Below, piece by piece: positions 9,992 to 21,290 of a stretch of 64,000 nt of DNA (positions are counted from its first letter, which is position 1; each line of letters begins with the position of its first letter). Below the pieces are notes generated by a model, which had not been told where the DNA came from, made no database searches, and saw only the letters and a program-made list of their open reading frames with translations. Origin of the DNA: Hemicordylus capensis (taxonomy: Eukaryota; Chordata; Lepidosauria; Squamata; Cordylidae); the NCBI RefSeq assembly GCF_027244095.1, contig NC_069658.1, positions 422,184,687-422,248,686 on the forward strand, written 5' to 3'. The position numbers and the translations under genes were made by a program.

Positions 9992-12659
9992 TTAGAGCAG
10001 ATGTTTGTGGTCTGGCTTTGATTACTTGTAGCTGGTTCACACGTGTCTGTTAAGCATATGAAGTCTGCAAAGTCAAACAGTGACTTCTTATATGTGTGCT
10101 AAAAGGGGCCACCCCGGATATAACGTTATAGATATAACATTGCAGATAGAATTTTCACATCAGCTTGCATACAATAGCTGACATCCAGATTAAACTGTGC
10201 TTGCTCAATGAACAATGTTGCACTAGTGCAAAAATATTGTGCAGCTGCACAAAGTCACAAGGATGATTGAAACTACGCTGTTGTCCTGTTGTGCAAAAGT
10301 TCTTGCAAAACATATAAATTTCCACTTCATATGGGGAAGAGAAGGGAGTGCTGTTGGGCTGACTGTTTGCTCTGCTCCACCCCCTCCAGGTGACTGTTAT
10401 ATGAGAACGGACTGCACCAGGGCACGAGGTGCAGGGTGAGAACTCAAGGGGTCTTGTCCTTTTGGCTCTCAGGCTTGAGGTGCGCAAACTGGGGTCTCAG
10501 AAGCAGAAAGGAAAAATGGAACTTCCCTTGTTAGCCAGTGCAACAGAGAGCTCTTCTGCATGACTGAGGAAATTGTTAATGAAACAGAAGAGCTGGAGGG
10601 AGGTTTGGCTGGGGAGATGTGTCTGGAGAGCAAAAGAGTGAGAATGGTCTGGAGTGGTGATTTCACAGGTAGTGGGCAGAGGGAGATATGGCAGTGGAAA
10701 TTGGGCAGGCCATTGCAGGGGGAAATGGCCCAGGCAATTGAGGCCTGTTCCTTTTTCTGGCTCTTCTTCCAACCCTGTAGCCCCAGGGAACTCTGGAAAC
10801 ATTCCCTCTGGGATTAGGGTGCTGCTGTTGAATGCCAGGTCAGTACATGCTAAAACATCTTTCATCCACAGTTTGATTGTGCATGAGCATGTTGTCCTGG
10901 TAGCTGTGACAGAAACCTGGTTGGATGAGCTAGATGGGATTAGTCTCTCTCAGCTCTGTCCTCCAGGTTTTCTGATCCTGCAGGAGCCCCAGCTTGAGGG
11001 CGAGCGAGGGTTGTTGCAGTCATCTGCCCTGAGATCTTTTCCCTTTCCAAGTGCCCTGTTAGGCAATTTACTGATTTTGAGTGTTTGTCCTTGCGGGTTG
11101 GCCTCCGAGTGAAATAAGCTGGGGATTCTGTTGGTGTACTAACCACCCCGCTGCACTTTAGTTTCCCTACATGATCTGGTGGGGATGGTCTCAGGGGTGG
11201 TATTGGTTTTCCCCAAGCTTATTGTCTTGGGAGACTTCATTGTCCACTCTGAAGCCCCCCTTGTAGGAGGGGCTCAGCATTTCATGGCCTGCATGGCAAC
11301 CATGGGCCTATCTCAATTGGTATTGGGTCCTACCCACATGGCAGGCCATACTCCGGCTTTGCTGACCAAAAAATAAGTGATCTGGAGGTGGGGGAGTTTG
11401 AGATAACTCCCTTGTCATGGACAGATCGTCATCTGGTGAAGTTTAGTTTGACTGCTCCAAATATCCTCTGCAGGGGTGGGGGACCAATTAGAATGGTTCA
11501 CTCCTGGAGGCTTATGGATCCGCTCGGTTTCCAGACAGCTCTCAGAGAGTTTCCAGTGTCCAATGGTGGTAACTCTGTCAAGGCCCTGGTGAATCTCTGG
11601 AACATGGAGACAGCTCAGTCTCTTGACACAGTCACTCCTAAACGCCGCCTCCAGCTTGGTGGAGCCTGTTGTGCTCCTTTGTTTTCTGAGGAGCTTGGCA
11701 CAATGGAACAACTTGGACAACAGCTAGAATGATGATGGAATGACGGCTGGAAAGATAAGGAAGAGTTATGATGAATCTGACCAAACACAGGCTAGAGCCC
11801 ATTTTGGGGACTACTCTGTGACGGTGGGGGGCAGTGAAGAAATGTTTTTTCTCTGCCTCCATTGCATCTGCTCAGTGCAGACCAGTGGAGCTATTTCATG
11901 TAGCAAAGGCATTGCTCCACAGGGGAAGGAACCATCTACAGCCTGTTGTGATCAGTTTGCATGTCACTTTGCAAGTAAAGTCACTTGCATCTGTGCTGAT
12001 TTGGACTCCAGGGTTTTGGCAGTACCAGCAGACATGCCTTCGGTACCATCTGGTCCTACTGTGTTGGATTATTTTCAGTTAGTGCCGCCTGAGGATGTGG
12101 ACAAAATCCTGGGCAGTATGCAAGTGACATTGTGCACCCTTCATGGCTAAGAAAATCTGCCAGGGAGGGTAGAGGCAGATGGTTGGAGGCTATAAACAAT
12201 GCTTCATTAAGGGAGGGCAAGATACCAAAGAGGTGATGGTAAGACCATTGTTTAAAAATCCTTCCCTTGATTGCTTCAACCTGGACAACTATAGACATAT
12301 TTCTAATCTTCGCTTTTAGAGCAAGATGATAGACCATGTTGTGGCAGCCCAGCTGCAGAGGGTCTTGGATGGCATGGATTATCTAGACCCCTTTCAATCT
12401 GGCTTCCATCCTGGATATGGGACTGAAACTGCCTTGGGCGCTCTAGTGGATGTCCTATGCCGGGAGCTTGACAGGGGGAGTGTGTCCCTCTTGGTTCTTA
12501 GTGGCATTCGATACCATTGAACATGGTATCCTTCTGGACCACCTCTCGAGTATAGTGGCTTAGGTCCTTTCATGGGGGGAGGGTCCAGAAGGTGGTGCTG
12601 GGGGCTCCTTGGCCACTGGCCTTTGGGGTCCCACAGGGTTCAGTTTTGTCCCCCATGCT

Positions 12660-13144
12660 GAGGCGATTCTCATGTTGGAAAGAAACTGGGCTAAGGGAGC
12701 CCAGCCTGGTTTTCCCCCATCGTGAGAACCACCAGGCTTGTGGGAAAGCCCAGTGGTTCAATGGCAGCTAGCCCACCCAAGAACCCCTCTCCTAAAATGA
12801 GGTTAGTGGAGCAAGTGCTCCGCTAACTGCATTTTACTGATCATGTGCCGGCGCGGCTCTGCGCCACAATGACACATGAGTAGACCCCCAACCGGGTGGC
12901 TACAACAAGCCTCCCGGCCTCTAGGGTCTCCCCAGGATGCCTCGTGCATTCACGCAAGGCATCCCGGGACTTCTGAGGGCGCAACAGCCCCCAGTCCCCG
13001 CAGCCCCTACGGGCTCCATGATGGAGCCGGTAGTCGTATGGGCAGCTGATCCGGCCACCCAGGGACAGTTCCCTGCTCGTCTGTGGGGAGAGCAGGCTAA
13101 GTGAGCCCAGTAAGGCTCTGCACACCGATTGTGTGTAGAGCCTC
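12660..13144 (+). mobile_element. Hairpin-rich DNA transposon inside L2
   Basis: It begins GAGGCGATTCTCATG and ends TGTGTAGAGCCTC. L2 sequence is continuous on either side: 'cccccatgct' resumes as 'actgtttaacatctac', so the L2 reading continues as '..MLFNIYMKPLGE'. Target duplication is only 2-3 bp (gct/act). Internal text matches the 17676 and 25452 copies and is built of successive inverted repeats. Confidence 0.85.
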
Positions 13145-13233
13145 ACTGTTTAACATCTACATGAAACCGCTGGGAGAGGTCATCCAGGGACTTGGTCTGA
13201 GTTATCAGCAATATGCAGATGACACTCAACTAT

Positions 13234-13729
13234 GAGGCGCTTCACATGATTGGTGTGAAGCGCCAGATGGGGTTAGGTGGAGAGAGCAGGCTTAGCCTGC
13301 TCTCTCCACAGACGATCAACAGGCAGCCTTTGGCGGCCGGATCGGGCGCCCACACGACTGCCAGCTTCGTCTCAGAGCCGGTGGGGGCTGTGGGAATTGG
13401 GGGGCATTCAGCCCCCGGAAGTTCCAGGATGCCCCGCACGAGCGGAGAGACCCCCAAGCCCGGGAGGCTGTTTGCAGCCTCCCGGCAGGGGTCTCCTCAT
13501 GTGTCTCCATGGCACAAAGCTGCGCTGTGGCAGCACATGATCGGAAAATCCAGGTTAGCGGAGCGCTCGCTCCACTAACCTGTGATAAGGGGAGGACTAC
13601 TGTGGCGGGCTAGCCACTAGAGAACCACCGGGCTCGCCCACGAGCCTGCTGGTTCTCACGGTGGGAAGAAACCGGGCTGGGCTTCTTTAGCCCAGTCCCC
13701 CCCCCCCCGCCCGTTATGAGAATAGCCTC
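13234..13729 (-). mobile_element. Hairpin-rich DNA transposon inside L2, opposite orientation
   Basis: The ends are GAGGCGCTTCACATG and TATGAGAATAGCCTC. The L2 'gatgacactcaactat' resumes as 'atctttccttatcacc'. It lies 89 bp from the 12660 copy, in reverse orientation relative to it. It has a terminal hairpin (GGCGCTTCACA...TGTGAAGCGCC) and the hairpin GGAGAGAGCAGGC/GCCTGCTCTCTCC at about 13278-13306. Confidence 0.85.
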
Positions 13730-14967
13730 ATTATCTTTCCTTATCACCAGATCCTAGGGAGGCAGTGGATGTCCTGAGTTGGGGGCCGGAGGCAGTGATG
13801 GGTTGTATGTGGGACAGTAAATTGAGATAGAATTCTGGCAAGATAGGGGTGCAGTTGGTCAGTAGGAGAGCAAATCGGGATGACTAGATGAGGTTGTACT
13901 CCCCTTGAAAGAGCAGGTGCACAGCTTGTGAGTGTTGCTGGACCCGGTTCTGCTTTTGGAAGTTTGGGTAGAGACGGTGGCTAGGGTAGTGTGGCAGCTG
14001 CGTACTTTTCTTATGAAGGCAAATCTGGCCATAGTTACCCAGACCTTAGTCACACCATGACTGGATTACTGTAACACACTCTATGTGACGGGGTCCTTGA
14101 AGAATATTCAGAAACTGCAGCCAGCTAGTCCAAAATGTAGCAGCTAGGTTCTTAACCAGAGCTGCCTGCTGGGATCATATTACACCAATTTTGAAAGAGC
14201 TACATTGGTTGCCAATTTGTTTGCCAGTTGGTTGCCAATTTGTCCAATTGAAGGTGCTGGTTTTGAGCTTTAAAGCCCTTAATGGTTTGGGCCTTGGATA
14301 TTTGAGGGACTGCCTTCTCCCAAGGGTATCTGCCTGCTTGGCAAGGTCATAAGAGGGGGCTCTGCTCTGCATGCCAACAATGGGGGAGGCTCGGCTGTTG
14401 TACACGCAGGACAGGGCCTTCTCAGTTGTTGCCCCCAGACTTTTGAATGCTCTCCCAGTGGGCATCCGCTCCTCAGTCTCCGTCACAGTTTTTAGAAGGC
14501 AAGTGAAATCTTGGCTTTTTACCCAGGTTTTTATATGAATGGGGTTGTTGTTGCTGCTGCTCTGTATTTTATGGACTTACTGTGTATGGTTTCTTAAAAC
14601 TTTTAATCACATCTGTATTTCAATATTCCAATTTAATATTTTTATCGTGTAACTGTTTTATAGCTTTATATTGTGTTAAACATTTTGTAAGCCACCTTGA
14701 GATTGTTTTAATGAAAGGCAGAATAAAAACCTAACAATACATAAACAAATAAAATATGAAGCATGCCACAGCTTGCATGCCTTTTACAAGCGCAAACATG
14801 TTTGCACTAGCACAATACCTGACTGGAATGCAAGCTCCAGACTTAGCACAATGAGCTAATGCAACAGCCTTGCACTAGCACAGCACTCTAGCGCTTCATT
14901 AGTCCAGGACTGGTCAAGCACTTCATTAGTCATCTGGACAAGCGCTTTGTTACTCCAAATGTCAGCC

Positions 14968-15090
14968 AGCCAGTGTCAATTCACACATTTAGTAGCTGGC
15001 TGACAAGAGCTGGTTCACACATGCATATTCGTCTTTTAGTGAAAGCAACATTAAGTGATAACTTGCATGAAGAGGCTATTCAGAGATTGA
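14968..15090. other. No recognised feature
   Basis: Short spacer before the minisatellite. It contains 'gagctggttcacacatgc', also seen in variant form near 10030. Confidence 0.4.
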
Positions 15091-15231
15091 ATCTTCATAT
15101 CCCTTCAGATCCAAGATAGAATCTTCACATCCCTTCAGATCCAAGATAGAATCTTCACATCCCTTCAGATCCAAGATAGAATCTTCACATCCCTTCAGTT
15201 CCAAGATAGAATCTTCACATCCCTTCAGATA
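15091..15231 (+). repeat. 30-bp minisatellite, almost five units
   Basis: The unit is 'atcttcacatcccttcagat' followed by 'ccaagataga' (30 bp). It starts at 15091, 15121, 15151, 15181 and 15211, the last unit being partial. Units differ at one or two positions. There are no spacers, so it is not CRISPR-like. Confidence 0.95.
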
Positions 15232-15631
15232 CAGTGCTTTTCAGTTGAGCCAGATCACACATGCAACTGCCAATCATCAAGAAACGTGGAGAAGTCAAGT
15301 GATGTAAATGAAGCTAGTTAGGTATTGTGATATTTCATTGAGATAGTTAAGCACAAGCTTAAATATCTCTGACTGAAATCAATGAGGTTTAAAAATGTTT
15401 AACTTTGCCTGGACAGTGCCCCCCATTTTAAACACCTGTTTATTTTTAATTCTCCCCCCCCCCAATCTAACCAGATGCTGGGAACAAACAGCAGAGTGGG
15501 GCCATCACCATTGTGCCCTGCTTGTGGCCTTCCAGGGACACCTGGCTAGCCACTCTTGGAGGCAGGATGCTGGATTTCATGTTCTGATTCAACAGGACTC
15601 TTCTCATTTCTTAGATACCTCACATTGGACA
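15232..15631. other. No recognised feature
   Basis: Unique-looking sequence; the open frame at 15395-15697 has no recognisable domain. Confidence 0.4.
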
Positions 15632-15753
15632 GGATCCAGACTAAGTTTGGCATGTCTAAGGAGCATTAAAATAAATTATATAGTTTGTCATGACTAACTT
15701 AAGTCCCATTAATTCAATGAGACTTCATAATGACTAGTTTAGTCTAGATCCTA
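15632..15753. mobile_element. Short MITE-like inverted repeat
   Basis: The left arm 'aggatccagactaag' pairs with the right end (complement 'aggatctagactaaa'). An inner palindrome lies around 'cttaagtcccattaattcaa'. It resembles widespread short reptile MITEs; the family is not named. Confidence 0.55.
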
Positions 15754-15774
15754 CTCAAAGATATTGACCAAAGT

Positions 15775-16212
15775 TGAAGTTCAGATGTAGACAGGGTGGA
15801 AATACATTATATAAACCCGCTAAAGCACTGAGGTTAACTTCAAAAGCCTTGTTTTGTGTCTTTCTGCTGTCAGAAGAGTGGTAGGTGGGCATGAGGGTCA
15901 GGAGGACCTTCTCTGTGATGGTGCCAAGGTTATCGAACATCTTCCCAAGTGAAGTCCACCAGTTCCTTCTCTGCATACCTTCCAACAGGCAGTTAAAATG
16001 TATGTTCTTCAGCAGGCTTTTTGAGGTCTACATTTTAATAGCAGTGTGTTGATGCGGCTGTGTGTTTTAATTTTCTTATTACTAATGTTTTAATGTTTTT
16101 TGTTTAATTTACATGTACTGTTATGATGTTCCTTTGTATTTTGTTAGTCACTTTGAGATTTTCTCTGAAATAGAAAAGCAGGATGAAAATACTGTGAAAT
16201 GAAATAAATATA
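15775..16212 (+). mobile_element. L2 LINE 3' end
   Basis: It has a typical L2 3' end plan: a coding remnant reading like '..EDLLCDGAKVIEHLPK', a T-rich 3' UTR, and a 'gtcactttgagattttctc' end followed by 'gaaataaata'. It is 5' truncated. Confidence 0.7.
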
Positions 16213-16329
16213 TACCTGTGTAACCCAGTGTTCAGAAATCAAGTACAGAGAAATCAGGAATACATACACATGTTTAAATCAAGCCTTAGAAGAGGAGGCA
16301 AAGAAAGATACTGTGAACATCATGAACAT

Positions 16330-16497
16330 AAATCAAAATAGATTTAAAGTTTTAAGTTTTAAAGTATTATCTAAATTTTAATTGTTTTAATTGTGTTGAT
16401 GTGTTAATTATTGTTTTGTTTTAAATTATTAACCATTCCAGAGATTTTTATATGAGGTGGTATAGAAACGTACCAAATAAAATAAGAATAATAAACA
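16330..16497 (+). mobile_element. L2 LINE 3' tail remnant
   Basis: A T-rich 3' UTR runs into 'gaggtggtatagaaacgtac' and an AATAAA/AATAATA tail, as in other L2 ends of the window. Confidence 0.55.
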
Positions 16498-17674
16498 TGT
16501 TCCAAGTACCAACCAAGGCTCTTTCTCACCTTTATTTTTGCTTCATGTGTCTCAGGCATAGGTGACAATTCAACAAATCCAATAATGTCAAGGGATCACT
16601 TAGGAGAGTCAACCTTTGTCAAATATTAGCCCAGTCCAAGGATGGAGTCCTCGCTCCAACTTCCTCAGATGTATTCCTTGCCTCTTGGGCATCAGTGGCA
16701 CTGTGCTCCATGTCTCCTCCTGCCCTTTGCTCATGGCACATGACAGTCTGGATTTATTTTAAGCCACGTTCTCCTATTCCATGGGCAAGAGTGTTAGGTC
16801 AGTTTGAATGTTCCTTCCTCAGCACTTGGGGCTGAACTAGATAACTCTTATGTACCTTCCAGCTTTACATCTCTGTGACTCTTTGAGGTCTGATTGTAGG
16901 CAATGTTTTATCATTCTGATTGTACAATGATGCTGTTTGATTAAGGGCAGCTGAGGCAAGGAAATCCTCCTTTACAGAGTTCAGTGTGATTTGCTCCAAG
17001 TGGTTCAAAATTTTTGCACTTGCAAAGCATATTTACATGATTGATGGTTCCCTTTTCAGTATGGGCAACATCTTCCTTTAGTATTCATGCAGCAGAGGAT
17101 GTCAAGGGACCACTCCTGCCTGCACTGAATGCTGCTTACATTCCAACATGCAGAATAGAAGCATAAAAGCAATACAACATAAGAACCCTGTATATTGTGC
17201 ACTATGAATCTCAGTCCAGCAGCCAGTCATATGCGTGTTCAGTGTCTTTACATGCAGTCTTTAGAATATGGCAATCCATAGATGTCATCTTGTGCTAAGA
17301 TGTTCAGTCTTCGTGAGTAGTTTGAGGCATAAAAGTAACTTTCTCCTTGAAAAGGTCACAGTGGGAGATGTCTAGCACAAGGCATCTTCACTAGAATATC
17401 TTTTATGAGCCGTGTACATGATGTGTGGCTATGTGTCAGTGTATGTGATCCTTATTTGAATATCCAGGGGCTTTAGGCATTATATAGCTGCACCCTTTTA
17501 ATTTTATTTCTTTGCAGATTTAGGGTTTCTGTGAGCTCTTAGAATTTTTCATCAGATAAACACATTCAGTGATCACGTATTGTTGTAAGCATGATCTCTC
17601 GATATGCAAAATGGCTCCATCTTTTTAGGTTTTGGTGCATAATAGGTTCCTGATTAATCGCCTTTGATAGGTAA
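16498..17674. other. No recognised feature
   Basis: About 1.2 kb of unique-looking sequence. No exon-like open frame, RNA gene or repeat was recognised. Confidence 0.4.
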
Positions 17675-17675
17675 T

Positions 17676-18128
17676 GGGGCTATTCTGACGATCTGCAAAA
17701 ATCGGGCTAGGAGAGCCTAGCCCGATTTTTGCAGGTCATCAGAACCACCGGGCTCGACTGCAAGCCCGGTGGTTCCAGAGCAGGTAACCCGCTCTAGAAT
17801 CCCTGCCCCAAAACCAGGTTTGCGGAGCAAGCGCTCCGCAAACCTGGTTTTTAGAACTGTGAGTAGCCACAGCGCGGCTTCATGCCGCGCCTACTCATGA
17901 GTAGATCCCTGGAGGGGAGGCGAAAAGCTGCCTCCTGACTCCAGGGGTCTCCCCAGTATGCCCTGCGCGCTCGCGCAGGGCATACTGGGGCTTCCGGGGG
18001 CCACACGGCCCCCACTCCCCCCAGCCCCCGCCAGCTCCATCTCGGAGCTGGCAATCATGTGGGCGGCCAAGGGCTCCCTCTCTGCTCACCCGAAGAAACC
18101 AGGTCTCACGGATCGTGAGACCAAGCTC
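17676..18128 (+). mobile_element. Hairpin-rich DNA transposon, best copy
   Basis: Termini: GGGGCTATTCTGACGATC and (complement of the right end) GAGCTTGGTCTCACGATC. The body is a string of inverted repeats. Arm pairs are: 17693-17711 with 17716-17734 (19 bp, perfect); 17744-17754 with 17763-17773 (11 bp); 17811-17828 with 17833-17850 (18 bp, perfect); 17872-17878 with 17884-17890; palindrome 17892-17903; 17951-17969 with 17972-17990 (19 bp, perfect, 2-nt loop); 17996-18002 with 18007-18013; 18030-18038 with 18044-18052; 18102-18110 with 18114-18122. No coding capacity. Superfamily is unassigned. Confidence 0.85.
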
Positions 18129-18292
18129 AAGGACTGCTCTAATCCACTGGAATATATGGCTCACCTGCTTGAATGGGGGCTATAAATGGGCCACTTCTTC
18201 CGTTGGAATAAGGAGAAAAGAAAGAAAAACAGTAGGACTTTGGAGCTTGCTGGGGAAGGTTGTGCAAACTTGCCAAGAGTTTGTGCAGCACA

Positions 18293-18548
18293 CATAATAA
18301 TAATAATAATTCGATTTCTATACCGCCCTTCCAAAAATGGCTCAGGGCGGTTTACACAGAGAAATAACAAACAAATAAGATGGAATCCTGTCCCCAAAGG
18401 GCTCACAATCTAAAAAGAAACATAAGAGAGACACCAGTAACAGTCACTGGAAGTCCTGTGCTGGGGCTGGATAGGGCCAGTTACTCTCCCCCTGCTAAAT
18501 AAAAAGAATCACCACGGTAAAAGGTGCCTCTTTGCCCAGTTAGCAGGA
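18293..18548 (-). mobile_element. L2-type LINE 3' tail (GGCGG-tail family)
   Basis: A clear copy. On the minus strand it runs 'aactgggcaaagaggcacct', 'agagtaactggccctatcc', 'gattgtgagccctttgggga', then 'accgccctgagccatttttg', 'gaagggcggtatagaaatcg' and a short (AAT/ATT)n tail. Confidence 0.85.
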
Positions 18549-18666
18549 GTATGATCAAGCACATGCTTGATTATCACATCATACTGGGGGAAAGAAGGAT
18601 TTCCCTCCATTAACAGATTGTTTTCTTAGAATTTGGGGTACTGAAGCAATGGTGAATTTTACATAC

Positions 18667-19113
18667 TGAACCCTCTCTCACAGTCAGTGAGAAAAGGCTC
18701 GAGGGAGAGCAAAGAGGAAGGCTGCTAGCACTTACCTCTTCACAGATGATCTCTCTGTCTTTGCTGGGCGGGTGGATTGCCCGCCCAGATGATTGCAGAC
18801 TGCACCCGGCAGCACGGAGGGTCAGGGGCTGGGAAGCGTCACCCCACCCCCCAAACTCCCATAATGCACCACGTGAGTGCTGGCCAGAAGCACCGCAGAC
18901 TCCCAGCTCCGGCTGCAAGCAACTGGGACTGACAGACAAGCAGAAAAACAGGGCTATGGGAGCGCTTGCTCTCGTTTTGGAGGCGAGCTCCAGAGCTGGG
19001 TTTTCCGCTGTGCTGCTGCCAGGAGCCAAGCAACTCCCGATGGTTCTCACGCACAGGCAAAATTGGGCTGGACTTCCTTAGCCCAGTTTTGCTTGTGCTT
19101 GAGAACAATCTCA
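18667..19113. mobile_element. TIR element (TTCTCA-end family)
   Basis: The left end 'gaaccctctctcacag' and right end (complement 'tgagattgttctcaagc') resemble the ends at 49859-50329. Both share the internal order 'acagatgatc', 'aactcccataatgcaccac'-like text, 'aggagccaagcaactcc'-like text and 'cttagcccag'. Non-autonomous; distantly related to the hairpin-rich family by its ends. Confidence 0.55.
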
Positions 19114-19749
19114 CAATGTATAGACTCAAGAAAATCATTTGGGTAACAATCAGGTTGCACAGAAATGGTCATCATTCATAACATACTATAAACAAAACAT
19201 CTGTTGAGAACAATAACAGGTAAAATATGATTATAGTCAGAGTTTCTTTAAAAAGAAAAAGAAAAACATTTAAACCTTTTCCATGGCATATTCCAATGTA
19301 AAAAGTAGCGCATTCAGCTAATTTAAGTGGTAGGATTGTGGTATCTGTAGGTCATCGGAAAGTATGACCTTATTTTGCACAAACATATTCTTCAAAATAT
19401 ATAACAGATGGGAATGATAAATTTAATGAAGATGTACACCCCTGCTTGTTTGCATTGATTTGAATGTTTTATTGATTTGAATGGGTTTTCAGTCAATGTA
19501 TCAGTTGATCCAAATTTGTAATGTAAAATCTTCTATCATCTGTACATGTTGTACTCTCTTTTTTATATTTTCAATATATAAAATATGGAGGAGGAAGCAG
19601 GGAGGAGAGAGAGAGAGAGAAAGAAAGAGAAAGAGAGAGAGAGAGACTTGTAGCTTGTAAGATATAGGGGAGCCGGGTGAATAGATCTTTTGTAAACAAA
19701 CAGCTTATTATGGAACATACTAAAGGTTTCTGGTATTATTATTTCTTGT
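19114..19749. other. Unannotated, with a GA-rich simple repeat
   Basis: A (GA)n/(GAAA)n tract lies at about 19588-19646. The rest is AT-rich sequence without recognised features. Confidence 0.5.
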
Positions 19750-19844
19750 TTACACAGTCAGACAGGTGTTATTGACTGGTTTGTCTTATCCAGACATCGA
19801 GTCCTTCCCAAAGACCTGGGATGGCTGAATTTTATTGTCAGTTG

Positions 19845-21290
19845 TTATAGATATCGTCGCAGAATATAGGCTGTTCCCAGTAAAGCTGCTTTTTGTAATT
19901 GGCTGATGGTGATTTCTGTGGCCTCTATGGTGTTGAGGTGCTCTTCAAGGTCTTTTGAAACTGCACCCAGGGCGCCAATTACCACTGGGATTATTTTGGT
20001 CTTTTTCTGCCACAGCCTTTCAATTTCAATTTGTAGATCTTTGTATTTGGTGATCTTTTCTATTTCTTTTTCTTCTATTCTGCTATCCCCTGGTATTGCT
20101 ATGTCGATTATTTTCACTTGTTCTTCTTTCTTCTCGACTACAGTGATATCTGGTGTATTGTGTGGCAGATGTTTGTCTGTTTGTAGTCGGAAGTCCCATA
20201 ATATTTTTACATCTTCATTTTCCACAACTTTTTCAATTTTATGGTCCCACCAATGTTTGGCTACAGGTAGCTTGTATTTTTTGCAGATGTTCCAGTGTAT
20301 CATCCCTGCTACCTTGTCATGCCTTTGTTTGTAGTCAGTCTGTGCAGTCTTTTTACAACAGCTGATTAGGTGGTCCACTGTTTCATCTGTTTCTTTACAA
20401 AGGTGGCACTTGCTGTTTGTTGTTGACTTTTCTACTTTGGCTCTTATTGCATTTGTTCTTAGTGCCTGTTCTTGCGCAGCTAGTATTAAACCCTCTGTTT
20501 CTTTCTTCATGTTGCCATTCTTAAGCCATTGCCAGGTCTTGGTGATGTCTGATTTTCCCCTTATATTGTGCAAATATTGACCATGCAGTGGCTTATTTCT
20601 CCATTTTTCTGCTTGGTTCTTGACTTGTTCTTTCTTGTAGGCCTGCTTTGTTTCATTGGTGTTGAATAGTTTCTTGTTATTGACCATTTTACGTGCATCT
20701 TCTTCACTGTCCTTGATATATTCTTCAAGGCCTCTTTTCTCCTCCTCTACTGTTTGATGGACTTGCAGCATTCCTCTTCCACCTGAGCTGCGAGGGAGGT
20801 ATAGCCTATCGACATCACTGCGGGGGTACAGAGCATGATTGATGGTCATGATTTTCCTGGTCTTACGATCCAGTGTCTCTAGCTCAGCCTGGGTCCAGTC
20901 TATTATTCCTGCAGTGTATCTGATAACAGGTATAGCCCAGGTGTTTATGGCTTGTATGGTGTTCCCGCCATTGAGTTTGGACTTGAGGATTTTTCTAACT
21001 CTCCTGATGTATTCACTTCCAATGTTTCTTTTAACTTCAGTGTGTGCAATGTTATCAGCCTGGAGAATGCCCAAGTATTTGTAAGGTTCTTTCTCTTCCA
21101 GTTTCTTGATCTTGCTTCCATTGGGCAGTTCTATTCCTTCTGTTTTTCTTATTTTTCCTCTGTTCATTATTAATGCAGCACACTTATCTAGTCCAAACTT
21201 CATTGCTATATCGCTACTGAATATACGGACAGTGCTTAGCAGTGATTCAATTTCTGACTGGGACTTTCCATACAACTTCAGATCGTCCAT
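19845..21290 (-). pseudogene. R4/Dong LINE: RT C-terminus and restriction-like endonuclease
   Basis: An open frame of 481 residues begins at the RT catalytic box (YMDDLKLYGKS; the tyrosine is just upstream of the first Met). It continues with an RT thumb (KYLGILQADNIAH; NTWAIPVIRYTAGIIDW). A CCHC knuckle, CHLCKETDETVDHLISC, lies at about residues 297-314. It is followed by an endonuclease-like core with PDITVV and KIIDIAIPGD. This domain order (RT, knuckle, PD-D/E-x-K-type endonuclease) is that of the R2/R4 class, not of AP-endonuclease LINEs. The frame is uninterrupted to the stop, so this part looks fairly young. Upstream, in another frame, the DNA encodes RRGIFQGDSLSPLLFVI (about 21400-21460), separated by a frameshift and a small AAATACT duplication near 21366. 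R4 versus Dong subgroup cannot be settled by eye. Confidence 0.85.

Larger units (their letters stand above)
10520..14757 (+). pseudogene. L2-clade LINE (endonuclease and RT), decayed
   Basis: Translated pieces show an apurinic-type endonuclease start (LLLNARSVHAK at about 10815, then VTETWLDELDG and SQLCPPGFLIL). Next comes RT text around 12330-12670 (MIDHVVAAQLQRVLD, FQSGFHPGYGTETAL, GVPQGSVLSP-like DNA). The thumb region and a typical L2 3' UTR follow from about 13740. It ends 'taagccaccttgagattg' plus an A-rich tail at 14757. The copy carries many stops and shifts and part of the RT is missing. Two hairpin-rich elements (12660-13144 and 13234-13729) interrupt it. The start is approximate. 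A full-length L2 would encode a protein of roughly 900-1000 residues; nothing here is intact. Confidence 0.8.
10176..14967. mobile_element. Probable MITE split by an L2 LINE
   Basis: The left end 'agctgacatccagattaaac' at 10176 and the right end (complement starts 'ggctgacatttggagtaaca') at 14967 match the termini of the elements at 41262-41583 and 56581-56838. Both halves also share 'ttgcactag' words. I infer that the L2 copy at about 10520-14757 landed inside this element. Confidence 0.4.

Noticed and set aside
10239-10865. Possible genes from overlapping frames around 10.2-10.9 kb
   Set aside because: These belong to the L2 leader and endonuclease region and the adjacent MITE half.
15091-15231. 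CRISPR-like array
   Set aside because: The 30-bp repeats are directly adjacent with no spacers, in a vertebrate genome; a minisatellite.
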